From Sipunculus nudus (Eukaryota > Annelida > Sipuncula > Golfingiida > Sipunculidae), in contig CM049315.1 of assembly GCA_026874595.1 (NCBI GenBank), forward strand, positions 11,286,664 to 11,350,663: a stretch of DNA of 64,000 nucleotides. Reading direction: 5' to 3'. This document shows, piece after piece, positions 53,126-63,668 of this stretch; within the stretch, counting starts at the first letter, position 1; every line of letters starts with the position of its first letter. Under the pieces are notes generated by a model. The model was given only the letters and a program-made list of their open reading frames with translations. It was not told the origin of the DNA and did not search any database. The position numbers and the translations under genes were made by a program.

Positions 53126-53471
53126 GCATATAGGTATATTACCTCATCAGCAGCTGACGGCAGAAACTGATTCGAGCTAATGAAACTGCCGTGAGATATC
53201 ATTATTTGTTAATCTCTATTGAACACAAAACCTGGGAATTTAGCCTTATATTTAAATGGCTGTTCGATATAAATATTTGAATTTTAACACTATATCTTAT
53301 GACAGAAACATATTTACCATTCTTTTTTTTTAATGTATGTAGGCAAATCATATTTTACATCGCTAATGTAAGTAAGACATTTTCGTGACGCTTCCAAATT
53401 AAGGAACTGTTATCACACTTACTTTGAGAAGACGCCATTGCGATCAGCATTAAAATAATTAAAGGGAACAT
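30828..53471 (-). CDS. receptor-type tyrosine phosphatase with EGF and kringle ectodomain (28 exons)
   Basis: A single-pass cell-surface phosphatase predicted to bind an unknown ligand outside and dephosphorylate phosphotyrosine inside. Coding exons, 5' to 3' on the minus strand: 53423-53471, 52930-53055, 52520-52771, 52134-52271, 51225-51362, 50881-51021, 50346-50480, 50042-50182, 49716-49850, 49355-49495, 47580-47714, 38597-38702, 38314-38375, 37956-38194, 37618-37695, 37351-37418, 37190-37258, 36944-37041, 36557-36679, 36079-36227, 35848-35983, 35388-35516, 35069-35242, 34419-34547, 33961-34071, 33565-33716, 33172-33307, 30828-30902. About 1,190 residues. Ectodomain exons are all phase 1-1. 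D1 has the catalytic signature; D2 does not. Two junctions, 37956/37695 and 37351/37258, do not agree in phase, so a small exon may be missing or the gene may be damaged there. All boundaries were read by eye from splice consensus and frame. Confidence 0.88.
31260..31973 (+). mobile_element. solo LTR-like element in the last RPTP intron
   Basis: A 714-bp segment begins TGTTAC and ends GTAACA, a perfect short inverted repeat of TG...CA type. It splits a (TA)n tract (31229-31259 and 31974-32013) with a possible ATAT target duplication. It contains a TATA-like atataaat near 31273 and an AATAAA at 31376-31381, and no long open frame. This fits a solo LTR. A non-autonomous DNA transposon inserted at TA is the alternative. 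The strand is assigned from the AATAAA. Confidence 0.55.
35388..37418 (-). CDS. RPTP exons 16-22: catalytic PTP domain D1
   Basis: In order: [22 protein letters not shown] (phosphotyrosine-loop region, exon 16), [12 protein letters not shown] (17), [11 protein letters not shown] and VVMVTSLKE (18), KCEQYWP (19), [12 protein letters not shown] with the WPD general-acid loop and VVVHC (20), [17 protein letters not shown] completing the [11 protein letters not shown]-loop (21), and [12 protein letters not shown], the Q-loop region (22). All catalytic motifs are present, so D1 should be active if spliced correctly. Exon 17 has no AG at the expected boundary before GYGNTV. The nearest upstream AG gives exon 37190-37258, in the wrong phase. 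Confidence 0.87.
37618..38375 (-). CDS. RPTP exons 13-15: juxtamembrane region and start of D1
   Basis: Exon 13 (38314-38375) is very basic ([10 protein letters not shown]). Exon 14 (37956-38194) carries a hydrophilic linker ending ENGFGDEYK. Exon 15 (37618-37695) contains [11 protein letters not shown], the KNR motif that opens the first phosphatase domain. Exon 14 ends in phase 0 while exon 15 needs phase 1. The LP-x-G step usually found between these segments is also missing, which suggests an unplaced microexon or a frame lesion. Confidence 0.75.
38597..38702 (-). CDS. RPTP exon 12: transmembrane segment
   Basis: After [16 protein letters not shown] the exon encodes a continuous hydrophobic stretch ([18 protein letters not shown]) ending in Arg, and the next exon begins with basic residues (RRRNGK). 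This is the single membrane span with a positive-inside stop-transfer. Phase 1 in, phase 2 out. Confidence 0.85.
39345..39605. repeat. imperfect long inverted repeat, possible MITE
   Basis: The left flank holds gcggaatgcgcat and cacgcattgagaaat. The right flank holds atttctcaacacgc and cgcattccgtat, which are their approximate reverse complements. The spacing and partial symmetry suggest a degenerate foldback element. Exact ends and target duplication were not determined. Confidence 0.4.
40715..41313 (+). repeat. 5' LTR of the Gypsy element
   Basis: About 599 bp, starting TGAGTTAT and aligning throughout with 46996-47539. Shared strings include gtaccaggtagttaagattt, ccaaaactgtggatccttta and ggagatgccatagagtcggc. 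It contains a (TA)n tract (41140-41189) that is shorter in the other LTR and explains most of the length difference. An aataaaa lies at about 40856. The two LTRs have diverged visibly, so insertion is not recent. Confidence 0.88.
42420..43673 (+). pseudogene. Gypsy gag with CCHC zinc knuckle, broken
   Basis: An Ala/Glu/Lys-rich coiled-coil-like N-terminus (about 42440-42700, repeats of EAAKAEAEA type) precedes the capsid-like part. That part has [14 protein letters not shown] at about 42800 and, from 42857, [28 protein letters not shown] and [22 protein letters not shown], the usual retrotransposon gag motifs. [16 protein letters not shown] zinc knuckle lies at about 43430-43475. Frames change several times and stops interrupt near 42594 and 42739. 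Confidence 0.8.
43713..44930 (+). pseudogene. Gypsy integrase, broken
   Basis: The HHCC zinc-binding part includes [14 protein letters not shown] and FCRSCEICQ. The catalytic core starts with [15 protein letters not shown] (first Asp) and [13 protein letters not shown] frame break near 44300 disturbs the second Asp region, and TSTRYHPI and [14 protein letters not shown] follow. A C-terminal HINLLKAR box lies at about 44906-44930. The segment follows directly on the gag remnant, with the protease presumably lost in a deletion near 43710. Confidence 0.82.
45203..46475 (+). pseudogene. Gypsy reverse transcriptase and RNase H, broken
   Basis: RT motifs in order: [46 protein letters not shown], the catalytic YIDD at 45672-45683, and LEFFGHEV. 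There is a frameshift near 45485 and stops after 45870. RNase H follows: [14 protein letters not shown] at about 46120, [19 protein letters not shown] and [11 protein letters not shown], ending near 46475 with REPPV. The order after integrase defines the unusual layout of this element. Confidence 0.86.
46996..47539 (+). repeat. 3' LTR of the Gypsy element
   Basis: 544 bp, starting TGAGTTAT and ending ATGACA, so TG...CA termini are visible on this copy. It ends about 40 bp before the GT donor side of RPTP exon 11. No matching target-site duplication was found beside the two LTRs. Confidence 0.86.
47580..47714 (-). CDS. RPTP exon 11: last EGF-type module
   Basis: A 135-bp phase 1-1 exon: [14 protein letters not shown] ... 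[19 protein letters not shown], the A-type module. Its donor is followed within 40 bp by the 3' LTR of the antisense Gypsy element, so the element lies in the intron that separates the ectodomain from the transmembrane exon. Confidence 0.85.
48163..48303 (-). pseudogene. dead EGF pseudoexon inside the RPTP gene
   Basis: 141 bp, the same length as the neighbouring B-type EGF exons, reading [14 protein letters not shown] then [12 protein letters not shown]. The first Cys is Tyr, the GTC Cys is Ser and the last Cys is Trp. The donor GT has become AT. The AG acceptor remains. Skipping it keeps the frame because neighbouring exons are phase 1-1. The expected A-type module between it and exon 10 is also missing. 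Confidence 0.75.
49355..52271 (-). CDS. RPTP exons 4-10: seven EGF-type modules
   Basis: Seven phase 1-1 exons (52134-52271, 51225-51362, 50881-51021, 50346-50480, 50042-50182, 49716-49850, 49355-49495) each encode one Cys-rich module. Two sorts alternate in the later exons. One is 138-141 bp with DGxFG and SGCAAGxHGxxC. The other is 135 bp with QGxYGPNCER and C-x-C-QxGYQPPxC. This resembles ectodomains of multiple-EGF proteins such as MEGF10 or scavenger receptors. The exon at 49355-49495 reads GTFTQSGC where its siblings have GTCTQSGC, so one disulphide partner is lost. Confidence 0.87.
52520..52771 (-). CDS. RPTP exon 3: complete kringle domain
   Basis: A single phase 1-1 exon of 252 bp encodes a kringle, a triple-disulphide protein-binding fold. 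Six cysteines sit at the expected places: [57 protein letters not shown]. The GDGRxYxG, FPDG and NYCRNP motifs are classic kringle features. The exon is symmetric, so it could have been shuffled in without disturbing the frame. Kringles are known in coagulation proteases, HGF and ROR kinases; a kringle on a receptor phosphatase is unusual to my knowledge. Confidence 0.9.
52930..53055 (-). CDS. RPTP exon 2: first EGF/laminin-type Cys module
   Basis: A 42-codon phase 1-1 exon. It contains [16 protein letters not shown] and then [13 protein letters not shown]...WGPGC, eight or more cysteines spaced like a MEGF or tenascin-type EGF repeat. It directly precedes the kringle exon. An intronic (TA)n tract (53066-53120) lies only about ten bases upstream of its acceptor. 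Confidence 0.82.
53066..53120. repeat. (TA)n microsatellite next to an RPTP splice acceptor
   Basis: TA repeat starting about ten bases upstream of the acceptor of RPTP exon 2. It replaces the usual pyrimidine tract there. Confidence 0.9.
53423..53471 (-). CDS. RPTP exon 1: start codon and signal peptide
   Basis: The frame opens with [16 protein letters not shown], a short hydrophobic core followed by a small-residue cleavage region (ASSQ), then a GTAAGT donor in phase 1. The next exon begins with the first EGF cysteine. An AG acceptor upstream (ctacag, about 53485) indicates that the start codon lies in an internal exon, with a further non-coding exon upstream that I could not place. Confidence 0.82.
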
Positions 53472-53484
53472 CAGTTCAGAATAT

Positions 53485-55334
53485 CTGTAGAAACCATAAA
53501 ATATGTGTATAACTTGTGTTCCATCTATGAAAAGCACATAGGTACCTTTATCATTCCATGGCTGATAAATATCTATTCAATGATATAATGTTTTTTTGTT
53601 CACGTGTAAATTGACCAGCAGATCAGTCTCCGTTCATTCATAAAAATAATTTAATTTACACATGGAGGAGAATTATCAACTTTTATTACCGTGAATACGA
53701 TTATACTTTTCCACGTGTTTAAATGATTATATTCACCTCATTTTGTTGGTAATATTGTCCATTACCGCTTTATCTGTCCCTCACATACTCGGTTCAGTCA
53801 AAACTGTCTCTAAACTGTTCCTGAACTGTTTCGGGTGAAAAATATAACTGAATATAGGCCTGAAAAAGGAACTAGTATTTGAAGAAACAGATGAATATTT
53901 TATTTTTCGATAACGAATTAAATTGATACAACTAACTGCTTGGTACATCACAGTTTATCAATGTATTTTTTAAATAATAGAATATTATCCAATCTAGAGA
54001 AGCCAGACAGCATGATCATCTCTAATATATATTTCACCAAACAGATGATGATATATTTTCCCGATCACTATATTACTTGGGGTGCCGTGGAATATATGCT
54101 TGGGCTAAGATAATATATCTATATTCTATTGACAAACAATCCTTTACCCAAATTAGAAATAAAGATATGTTTCATACTTTTTGTACATGATTAATTTACC
54201 GCAGCGAATTGTACAAACTGTTGAAAGAGAAGTACTCGTATGTAACTCTGTATGTAACATTGTATATATAATGGTAGAACGGAAAAAAAATGTATAAGAG
54301 AAACAGATATACAATACGTTTCATACTTTTGCATATAATTGTTTTGCCCGCAGTAAATTTTTACGACATCTCCAATGACAAGTAGGTAACTCTGTATGGA
54401 AGGTTGGCATCTTATGGAAGAACGGAAGGATATAGATATAGGATCCTTACCCTCTTAGCGACTCTCAACTATTTAAAACTAGGCAGTCGTTTGCTGCACC
54501 GTGTGTACGGCCTGCGTAATACCCAATGTCTTGATCAGGGTGGAATAAGGAAGTAACACTATTACGTTTTATTTATGTATTCAATGTGATATTCTCGTCG
54601 TCGTATCACTGATAGCAGCACGTGCCCTTGTGTGGGCAGCCGTTGTTAACATATGTTACGTGTTGTTAGTATAAGTAAGGCACAGAGGTCAGGCATATGT
54701 AGTTTATAAAGATAAGCGTTTGTCATAGCAGAGCTGTAAAAGAAAGTGTTTAATTTAAAGGGGTAATTAAGACAGGTGTGTGTTTGCCATAGACGTAGGT
54801 ATACTTGTATATGAGATTAATCGAAGATATACAAGTTTATTAGCCACTTGTGTGTTTTATCATATCCGTATATTGAAACCCCAACTACGCCGGGCTAATC
54901 AGTATCAATGGGATCGTCCCACGTAATAATTGTAATCAAGCAAGCACCGTATGTGGTGTACTTTGCCCACGACTCACACCATCGATCTGCTACGTGGTTT
55001 TTACAGCTCAGTGAGACAGCCCCGATTTAAGGAAGCTTAGGTTATGTCATAAGGTGGATACACTAGTTTTATTCGTATTTATTATTTATGTGTTATTCTA
55101 GCGGGCCCAGCTGTTTGTATAGTAATGTTCTTTTTGTATGTTACAATTTAATAATAGATAACGGATACTTTGCATATTATATGACACTGAACGAACGATA
55201 GAACATTTCTGAACTGTAAACCGCACTTTGAGTGCCTTAGGAATAATAAATTATTTTTTATTCATGAGATCAGCGTGAAATAAACGACTCAGTAGTCAAT
55301 CATATTGGTCGATAGGCCTAATTAAGTCGCAACA
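53485..55334. other. upstream flank of the RPTP gene; no promoter placed
   Basis: Should contain the non-coding first exon and promoter of the minus-strand gene. A minus-strand GTAAGG donor-like site lies at about 54450, with a tttaaata upstream on that strand, but this is too weak to call. No other gene was seen. Confidence 0.4.
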
Positions 55335-55520
55335 GAGGCCTGGACAGTCGAGGGGTAAAACGTTGGCTCTCTCCGCTGCCGATACGGGTTCGATTCCCAG
55401 AGAGTGGGTTGTAGTTGCCCTTCCAAACCGGTGGTTTTCTCAGGGTTCTCCAGTTTCCTCCACCCCTACAGACTACCGGTCCATCATCTAAGCGATGGAG
55501 AGTGCCTAGATTAGTTATAA
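55335..55520 (+). mobile_element. tRNA-derived SINE, plus strand
   Basis: A box A-like segment (gacagtcgaggggtaaaacg, about 55350) and a canonical box B (ggttcgattcc, 55387-55397) are followed by a ggtggttttctcagggttct and ccagtttcctccacc block. That block resembles the conserved central domain shared by many invertebrate SINEs. It differs from the SINE family in the phosphatase introns. No intact tRNA cloverleaf. Confidence 0.7.
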
Positions 55521-55730
55521 TGATGTAAAAGAAATAAGTATATATTATACCACAAGTCAAACAGAGAACTGCCATGAAACAGTTATCCAAGGACAACGTT
55601 GTGAACATCCTGTAATCTTACAACCAGGCTACCAGTGATGAATTCACACAACAGAAAATGTGAATTTTCAGACCAAAATGTAAATCCTGTGGTAAAAAGT
55701 AACTTCCTGTGCCGCGTAAAAATTCGTTAT

Positions 55731-55921
55731 TCGAATGAGGTCAACTAACCCGTTCGTGACATGTTTGTACGAGGTTAGATAAACACGTTCGTTACATGTT
55801 TGTACGAGGATATATAAATCCCGTTCATGAATGTTTGTACGAGGTCAGATAAACCCAATCGCGACTTGTTTGTACGGGGTTATATAAACCCGTTCGTGAC
55901 ATGTTTGTACGAAGTCAAATA
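55731..55921. repeat. 35-bp tandem repeat, five copies plus a partial
   Basis: The landmark tgtttgtac recurs at 55762, 55797, 55832, 55867 and 55902, exactly 35 bp apart. The consensus around it is cgttcgtgacatgtttgtac, then gaggtnagataaaccc. A partial unit precedes the first. Spacing is perfectly conserved while bases vary, so the copies are indel-free. Confidence 0.92.
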
Positions 55922-58900
55922 TTCAACAAACGAGGAGGGGGATTAACCAATATGCTGAGTTATTTAGGAATATTTTCAAACATGTTAGGTATAGTTTAGT
56001 ACAAAACCATTGCCAAAAGATGGGTCATTCCTATATTAAATGACAGCGTACCTGCAGGCCAAGTTGTGTTGTCAAATATGACAATCATATTACTCTACAC
56101 TGCTGTTCTCGACATTGCAAAGCATGCCGCTCTGTGTGGTTGAAAGACTTATTTCAGAGGGGCAAAATGCCGCTATCTATAAAATTATATTCATTGGATA
56201 CCTGGTAAAATACTCGTGTGGTCAAGGTTGTAGTCTTATGGATATACAGTATTGTCTAGATCCAGCTGTATTCCATGAGGAAGTATGGCATGGCAAAAAC
56301 ATGGAAACATTAAGATAACGCTGGACGCTTGTTTTTTTTTCAGTGAGGTCAGAGAAACATTAATGGATGCTTTATTAATCAAAGTACAAATACGATTAAT
56401 CCATGATATATACCCTCGGCTTAGGAGGCAGGAGGAACATTAGGGAAGGAGAGTAGGGAAAGTTCGAGCAAAGCAAAAAGACTAAAAGATAATGAATAAT
56501 ATTAAATTAATTGGACCGGAACTGTTGACCAAACAACTGTATAGAATTTGTTTCAACTTCTTGGTCAAGGGTTCAGGCATTATTTGTATATTTCATGTGC
56601 ATTATTTTGAGTTTCCGTTTTATATTTTATTACTTAATATAATTAAATTCGTTAAAAAAATGAAGCAGATCTCGCATATCAGGGGTTAATAGCTGCGTGA
56701 TCCGGTTTCGACAGAGATCTTATCGCAAAGCAATAGACCAGTCCTGTCAAACAAAACTATTTGAACTTATAATGATTTGGAAAATAGTTTAAATTGGTTG
56801 GTTGATACATAAATGGAAAGGGAAAAACAAACAAAAATAATTCAAGACTAGATTAAGTCAATAGCATTGATAAAGCATGCCATGTTAATATCATCAACCC
56901 TCGAGCTCGAGAAACTATTCAAGCCGGCGTATTTAGGCTAACACGTCCTGAGAAAATACCAATCTCGTTTAATTCCTTATAGTTTTTACCTTTTGACGAT
57001 GTGACATCAGTCAAACTTATCCTGGCGTAGTTTTTGACCAGTGATTCCTAAAGAAACATTCGATAAAAAAACATTTTTATGGTTCCCTTGGTCCCGGTGA
57101 CCGGATATGGATACGGCATGCATTACCGATAACAAACGATTAAGCATGCCACTACTGGATGTACTGTACTTTAAAGAAACATGTGTTGTGCCACATATAT
57201 TAAAAAGGCAGAGTTTGTCCTGAATAACCCTAGCGTGCGTTTGAAACAGGATTTTTTTCCTCGTCTTTTTTTTTTTACGTCGTGTATAATTTTGGCCATG
57301 GGGAAGTATAACTGGAATTTCCCGTGCCATAAAGATTATATTGTTACGCATATTTACCTCTTTCATTGTGAGTATAACTGTTAATTTCTGATGTTGTCTT
57401 TTTCTAGTTAGTGAGATACAGATTTTCTATGGGAAGTTATCGCACGATTATTTCGTGTGTCTAGCATATCACGCGGATAGGTCTCACACATAAACTTAAG
57501 TCAACATATCATATAAAATAATTATTAAACTTAATACCAGGACTCAATGATTTCTGATAGCTTTGTTTTAAAGGATTGAAGTGTACGATGAAAGCTGTAT
57601 TAGATAATGGATAAAAAATACTTGCTATAAGTTTGGTTCTCTTACGAAACCCCTCCCTCTTGTACGGTCTATTTGCTTAAAGGGGTTGATAAAATCATTT
57701 CATCAGTCAAATATAGGTAAACCATGACACACTTTTCTCTTGCCTTAATTATTTCCTGAGTAGCACAGACCTGACGTGGTATACATGTGCATGGTCTCAT
57801 CCCACAATGTAGTTTTCATTATACTGCAGGGATAAACAACCCCGATCCATTGGAATTCACCCGTGTAGTCCGGACCCAACTTCACTACCTGAGTGAATTG
57901 ACGTAGCAAATTCGAGCTCCTTAGCCGCAGATTAAACAGGGGTAGATGTATATGTATTACCAATCCTTAGAGTGCAGTGTGACATCCGTTAAGACACACT
58001 AGTCACGATGAATGACTCATAAATATATATCTTCATTAAATTGATATATGGGGTTAAGAACGAGCGTGGTCTGAATGTTAATATATACGTCAAAGCCGAC
58101 ATCTTGTTTCATATCAAATTTTGATAAAAAAAAAATAACTAGTACAAATGCATTAGATTATTTATTGGTCAAGCATAACGGATAGAAATGCCATTTTATA
58201 TTATATCCAAACTTGCAAAAGATTAGCAGTACAAACATACTAGACTGTCGTGGGTAAATTCAACAACCGTAATTTAACATAAGGTAGATCAGATTGAATA
58301 CAGGGGAATTATAAATGTTCATATGCACCCAAACCTGGACGAATATTCAGATGGGAAAGTACCGGAAACAACAATAGAAAATGTGAATGACGTAGCGGAT
58401 CAGACATGCTTTTCATGCTGATATCCGGCTGCTACTGCCAATAAGTATATATGTGGGTAAGTCTAGCGTTTGCCTATGTCAGAATTGTCACTGAAATTAC
58501 CTCAAACTATGGTGGCGAAATCATTTTGTGCCTGCAAATGACTCCGATTGCTTACGACTGGTACACCAGCGCCTTTGCCGGTCATCTATAGGCGATTATT
58601 AGTGTGATCAAACAAGCAAGTCAGAGAACTTTGAGATTTGTGCATTCCAACCATGAACAGTCTCTGGACGGCTGAATGATTAACTGCAGTGCAGAATGTG
58701 TGTAGATGTTAAAGAGAAGAATATATAGATGAGGCATTAAACCTGGTTAAGTGCCTTCTGTAAAAAAAGTAATGACATTCAAACCCAATTTGAGGTCCTT
58801 AGCCTAAGTTTTAATCTTATTTTAATCTTAATTTAAAATGTCAAATCTAGTCTCCTATAAGTGTCTTGACCCTGAACTATAAAACATGCTATTCCAAAAC

Positions 58901-58969
58901 CCTGCTGAGTTTTATAAACCCCGGGAGATAATTTTTACTAACTTTACTTGAATGCCAAGTCATATATTC
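55922..58969. other. intergenic, no recognisable feature
   Basis: Short open frames only (for example 56115-56318 and 56492-56689), without domain signals or supporting splice sites. Confidence 0.5.
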
Positions 58970-58992
58970 ATATATATTCATATATTCATATA

Positions 58993-59046
<54 letters not shown>
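58970..59046. repeat. (TATATTCA)n/(TA)n tract
   Basis: Several tatattca units grade into a pure TA repeat. Confidence 0.9.
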
Positions 59047-61874
59047 CATATATGTCACAGAGTGTGCTTTTTCATAGATCACTAGCCTGAACACATTATA
59101 TTATTGCTTCCGCCATGAAGGTATGATTGCTTTCCAGTTTGTGTGTGTGTGGATGTGGGTGTGTTCATGGCATAACTCACGAAGTCATGGGCCAAGACTG
59201 GACCTGGGGTCTTCATAGCAATCACAAATGAACATCTGTTCCACTGGTCAGATCAAAATATTAGCAAAACTTTAAAACTCGTGTTTTACTTGTACTGTGA
59301 TTGAATATTTACCTAAATACGGAGTCAGGGGTGCACAATAAACCTCCTCTCTTTTCCGCAGCACCAGATTTCATGAGAAGAGCAATCTTTAGATTCAAAT
59401 GCCACCATGGAGTTATCCGACACTAGTCCCCATAGGGGCGCTTCATGTTTTTTTTTATAAATAATAAAGCCCGTGTCTCTGTACAAATTTATACGGTTTC
59501 TACGGAAAAAGACGCCTTTTTCGGGTTATAATAATGTAGATTTATAGCTGGAGCTATTGTGGATAAATTGTTCTTCGTCTGCCTTACACTAGGTAAATAT
59601 GCGCCGGTTGTAGGTGTACAGCAGTCTGGCATACAGTTTCAAAAAGGATTTGACAAATGGAGTGATATTTGGCTAATTTGGTGATGATAAAAAGGCCATT
59701 GTTATCATATGTCACAGTATGAAGATGTGAAAGTTTACTTGAGGTGATAGTTTTTATTTCTTGATGCAGTATCTTTTTTTATATTAAAACTGTGAAATAA
59801 ACAAATAAGCAGAAAAACATGAGGGAGTAGGGTCAGAAATGGTGAGTACGTTTACTTATATTAGAGTTGATCCGAAGCCTATAGCTTGTATTGCTACCCC
59901 AACGTCTCCAGAATAGACGACTGACGTTCGGGTGACAGGCTGCCACTAGGATAGGTCAAGGAAGAATGTCAATCGATTATATTTCCGTGATGATCCGCCT
60001 CATGATGCGGGTCCTGGAAGGACTCCTAGGAATACACAAATCTACTGTTACATGTGTGCGAATGAACATGAGTATATGAGCTAAATTTTAGTGAAACAAA
60101 CACGGTCCAGCCTCGTGCGCCATGCAGGTGGCCTGCCTGCACGCTTGTTCAGGTCACGGTCGAACTCTCGGTTCTTCGGAGAGAGGGTATCCAGTTGTTA
60201 TCTGCAATACGAGTTCTGCACACTAGTTATATCATAGTGCGAACATTAGCATCAGAAGTGAAATATTCGCAGAGCGTCATTGAAACGTGTACTCTCGTTT
60301 AGTTATTAGGAAAGTGACTTCTGCCCAGAGCCCCCTACGATAGGCCTTTCCAGCCAATTAAAATTAAACCTAAATTTAAAAAAAAAATACATGGCTGCCC
60401 CGTTCCATCAGGAGGGTTTGCGTTCATTCCCATTTGTCTGTCTTTCGCAACACACCTTAGGCTGTCATGAACGAAAGCGCATGAAATTTCCCGGCCATTT
60501 CGAGAACAGACCAATGAAGAAACGATAAGAATTTGGTGTGGCTCCCTCACATGATCATGTTTCAGGGACGTCTTCAATTTGTATTCATAAATTTACAGTC
60601 ACTTGTGATGTAATGAACCTGGGAATATTGGCCGAAACGTGCAAACACGGGTTGGCAAGCATCCCGCAATAGCGACCCGAATCCCACCTCCCCAATATGG
60701 CGGAAGCTTGCACTTCTTGGAATGCAGATTTTTAGTTGTTTTGTGTGTAAGTTATGTTATTGCTCATGGTTGGCATTCGACCGTGTCACAAGGTTTATGA
60801 AATGCGATACTTCTGTAGTGAATAGGGCTACCTGCTTCCTGTTACTTTATTTAAAGGTCAGAGTTCACATAATATAAGTGGAGTGCAGCGTGGGAATCGG
60901 AGCCGTTTGCCATGCCGATACCTGAGTGCTACGCAGAGTATTGACATTGCTGCACTTTTTTGTCACTCCTAAAGGCATTAAACGTGGTCAACAACTTTAA
61001 GAGTTCTCGTCTTTGGAGCGCGCACCTTACCAACACATAGGGCTCGGAAAGCTTTTCGCCGACCAGTCAGGAAAGTTTTTTGGTAAATCAATCAGTTTAT
61101 GACCAAGTACATATTCACCAGGTCCCAAATAACAAACGGCCACAAAAAAATACCCTTTTCCATTGCACAAGAGGAATTCTTAGATTTTGGATGGAAAATA
61201 AGCGAAACACAGTGACGGATACAATTTAAACTATACCAGGGATCAAGGGCTTATATAAGTAATTTATCTGAGTAAAATACATAATTATGCAAATGTACAA
61301 ATGTAATAAAAATGTAAATGTAATTGTATCTCAGTAAATATGCATTTTTCAAAATATTATTTCTTTTTCAATTTTCTTCCTGTCCGTGTTGTATACGGGT
61401 TCTGTAATGACTGTACGTTCACTGATTGACTAATGTTATAAATCTTTCATTCAGTAATCGTGATAATTACAGAATACTATAGTTACGGTTGGTGTAGGGA
61501 ATGGTAATGTTTTGAGATGAAGCGCAATGCCGCTGTATATGCCATACTAAAATTATGGAATATAGGCCAGCGGAGCCGCATCAAGTTCCGGCTCAGCATG
61601 GTCCAAGACACCTTAGGCGCCGACATCTGGTGCCCTATCCGGTAACTAAATATGTTTCATTTTCTTTTCATGTGCTGCCGCGTGTCGGTTGTAGTAATAA
61701 CTAATATGGTAGGGTCTTCAGCGAGTAGAAGGATACCTGTTCCGCTTTGGGTATGTGATGTGACCCTGCCCGGTACTTTATTCTGTGGAAGTGACAAGAA
61801 CAAGGTTGATATGCATTCTGTAAGGCCCGTTCCTGATGGCACAACAAACTAACAAACAAACACGAACGACAGTT

Positions 61875-61875
<1 letters not shown>
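59047..61875. other. intergenic, no recognisable feature
   Basis: No convincing gene. Open frames at 60335-60577 (-) and 61652-61852 (+) show no known domain and lack supporting context. Confidence 0.5.
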
Positions 61876-61959
<84 letters not shown>

Positions 61960-61984
61960 ATATATATATATATATGTGTATATA

Positions 61985-62048
<64 letters not shown>
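61876..62048. repeat. long (TA)n microsatellite with TGTG interruptions
   Basis: About 170 bp of TA repeat, interrupted near 61952-61997 by tgtgtgta motifs. It generates spurious Tyr-Ile open frames on both strands. Confidence 0.95.
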
Positions 62049-62050
<2 letters not shown>

Positions 62051-63667
62051 AGATCAAATCCCGATCTGATTTGGTCTGGCCTAAACCCCGATCGAGATCT
62101 TGTCTGCACCAGTTCCTGATCGAGATTCTATGGCAGACTAGAGCAGGCTTTTGGTGTAAACATTATATTCCATGGATTTAAGACATTAAAAAATAAACCA
62201 AATTGTGTAAAAAAATTTATTTAAAATTTATTGATATAAAGTGACACTGACACCTGAAGCTGGATTTTTGCATTTATACAGAAGAAAATTAGTACATAAT
62301 TAATATACTTATTTAAAAACAATTGTTTGATTATCGAACATTTTTATTACGATTAAGAAATAATTGTCGCAAAAAAAAATTAAAATTTACCAACAGGCCA
62401 CATAAATATTCTATTAACTAATGAAAATTTAAAAAGGATATCACTGACAATATTTACACCTGCAGTGACAATCATTTTTGTTGCAATAATCGAATACACA
62501 TATATTAACCAATACAAAAATACGATAAACAATATTATGAAAATACTGAAAATAATAATTTAACTTGGAAAAATTATACAAGGACTTGAAAAATAATTCA
62601 AATAAATATAATCACTCAAATAATTCAAACTTAAATATAAGTAAGTTATTCAGGTAGAATAATTAACACTGACAAACTAAATTAAGATTCGTCATTACTT
62701 ATTAAGTTATAATTTTATACATCCTGTCAGCGATACAGGCATGCTCTGAATCCAGGTCTGCGCTAAATGAACCTTGATAAGTTCAGACAGGAACTCAATG
62801 CTCTTTCCTAAAAGTTAATGTTCAGGATTTTCGGCTGACATTAAAAGCCCATATACTTTCAATATGTTAAGGGGTGACATAAAAGCGGACCGACATTATT
62901 ATTATTATATTATTATTATTAGTGTTATTATTATTATTATTTATTATTATTATTTTCAATTAATCAAATAATTTGACAATCCAGCTGTCAGTAGTCGCAA
63001 AAAAAATCTAATTGAGCAATGGATAATTAGCTAGACTTCCTTTAATGGTTATCAATAACTAAACAGTAATGCCCTTTGTTAAAGATAAGGAAAGATATTT
63101 ACTCACTTAACATGACAATTGCTGAAGCTCGAGATTTTTCAGGGATATAACTTCGTTTAATCAAGATTCCATTGTATACTAGGGCTGTGTATCGGTCCGC
63201 CTCTTCCGGTACAATACGTATTGCGATACAGTTAATTCGATACCGATACGTATTGACGATACGTTTCATTTTTCTTCGTATATCATTCCTAGATAAAAGT
63301 TCTGTTTCTTGTTTTTATATGTTTTTTTTCTTTTAACATACCACGTATTAAGTATGCTATGCTCTTAAGCAGATTAAGTTTGATGTTAAATAAATAAACA
63401 GACCAGTTGATTTTAATTATCAAATTCTATCTTATCAAGACTAACAAAAAGCCTTTTTCATCCCCCCCCCCCCCCAATTATGCACAAACACTGTTTCATT
63501 GCATTTGGTATGGAGGTTCATAGGCTATATTTTTTATGTCATGTAATTACACTGTTTGTTTTACATCTATTGTCGAACCCGGGAGTTCCGAGTAACCTTT
63601 GACCGGCTGTGTAAATAAAAAATGATTTATCATAAGCGAATAAGTGCCCTGCTCAGGTCACAGAATT

Positions 63668-63668
<1 letters not shown>
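62049..63668. other. AT-rich intergenic DNA with a (TTA)n tract and a possible transposon end
   Basis: Directly after the TA tract, gatcgagat-type motifs repeat with opposite-strand partners (62055-62135). An imperfect (TTA)n lies at 62901-62954. At about 63180-63262, ctagggctgtgtatcggt is followed by several cgatacg/cgtattg dyads, resembling a hAT-type terminus; I could not find the other end. A C-run lies at 63462-63475. Confidence 0.4.

Noticed and set aside
55318-55608. Minus-strand open frame of 96 codons
   Set aside because: It is the antisense of the SINE at 55335-55520.
61836-62181. Long Tyr-Ile repeat open frames on both strands
   Set aside because: They are translations of the (TA)n microsatellite and have no coding signal.
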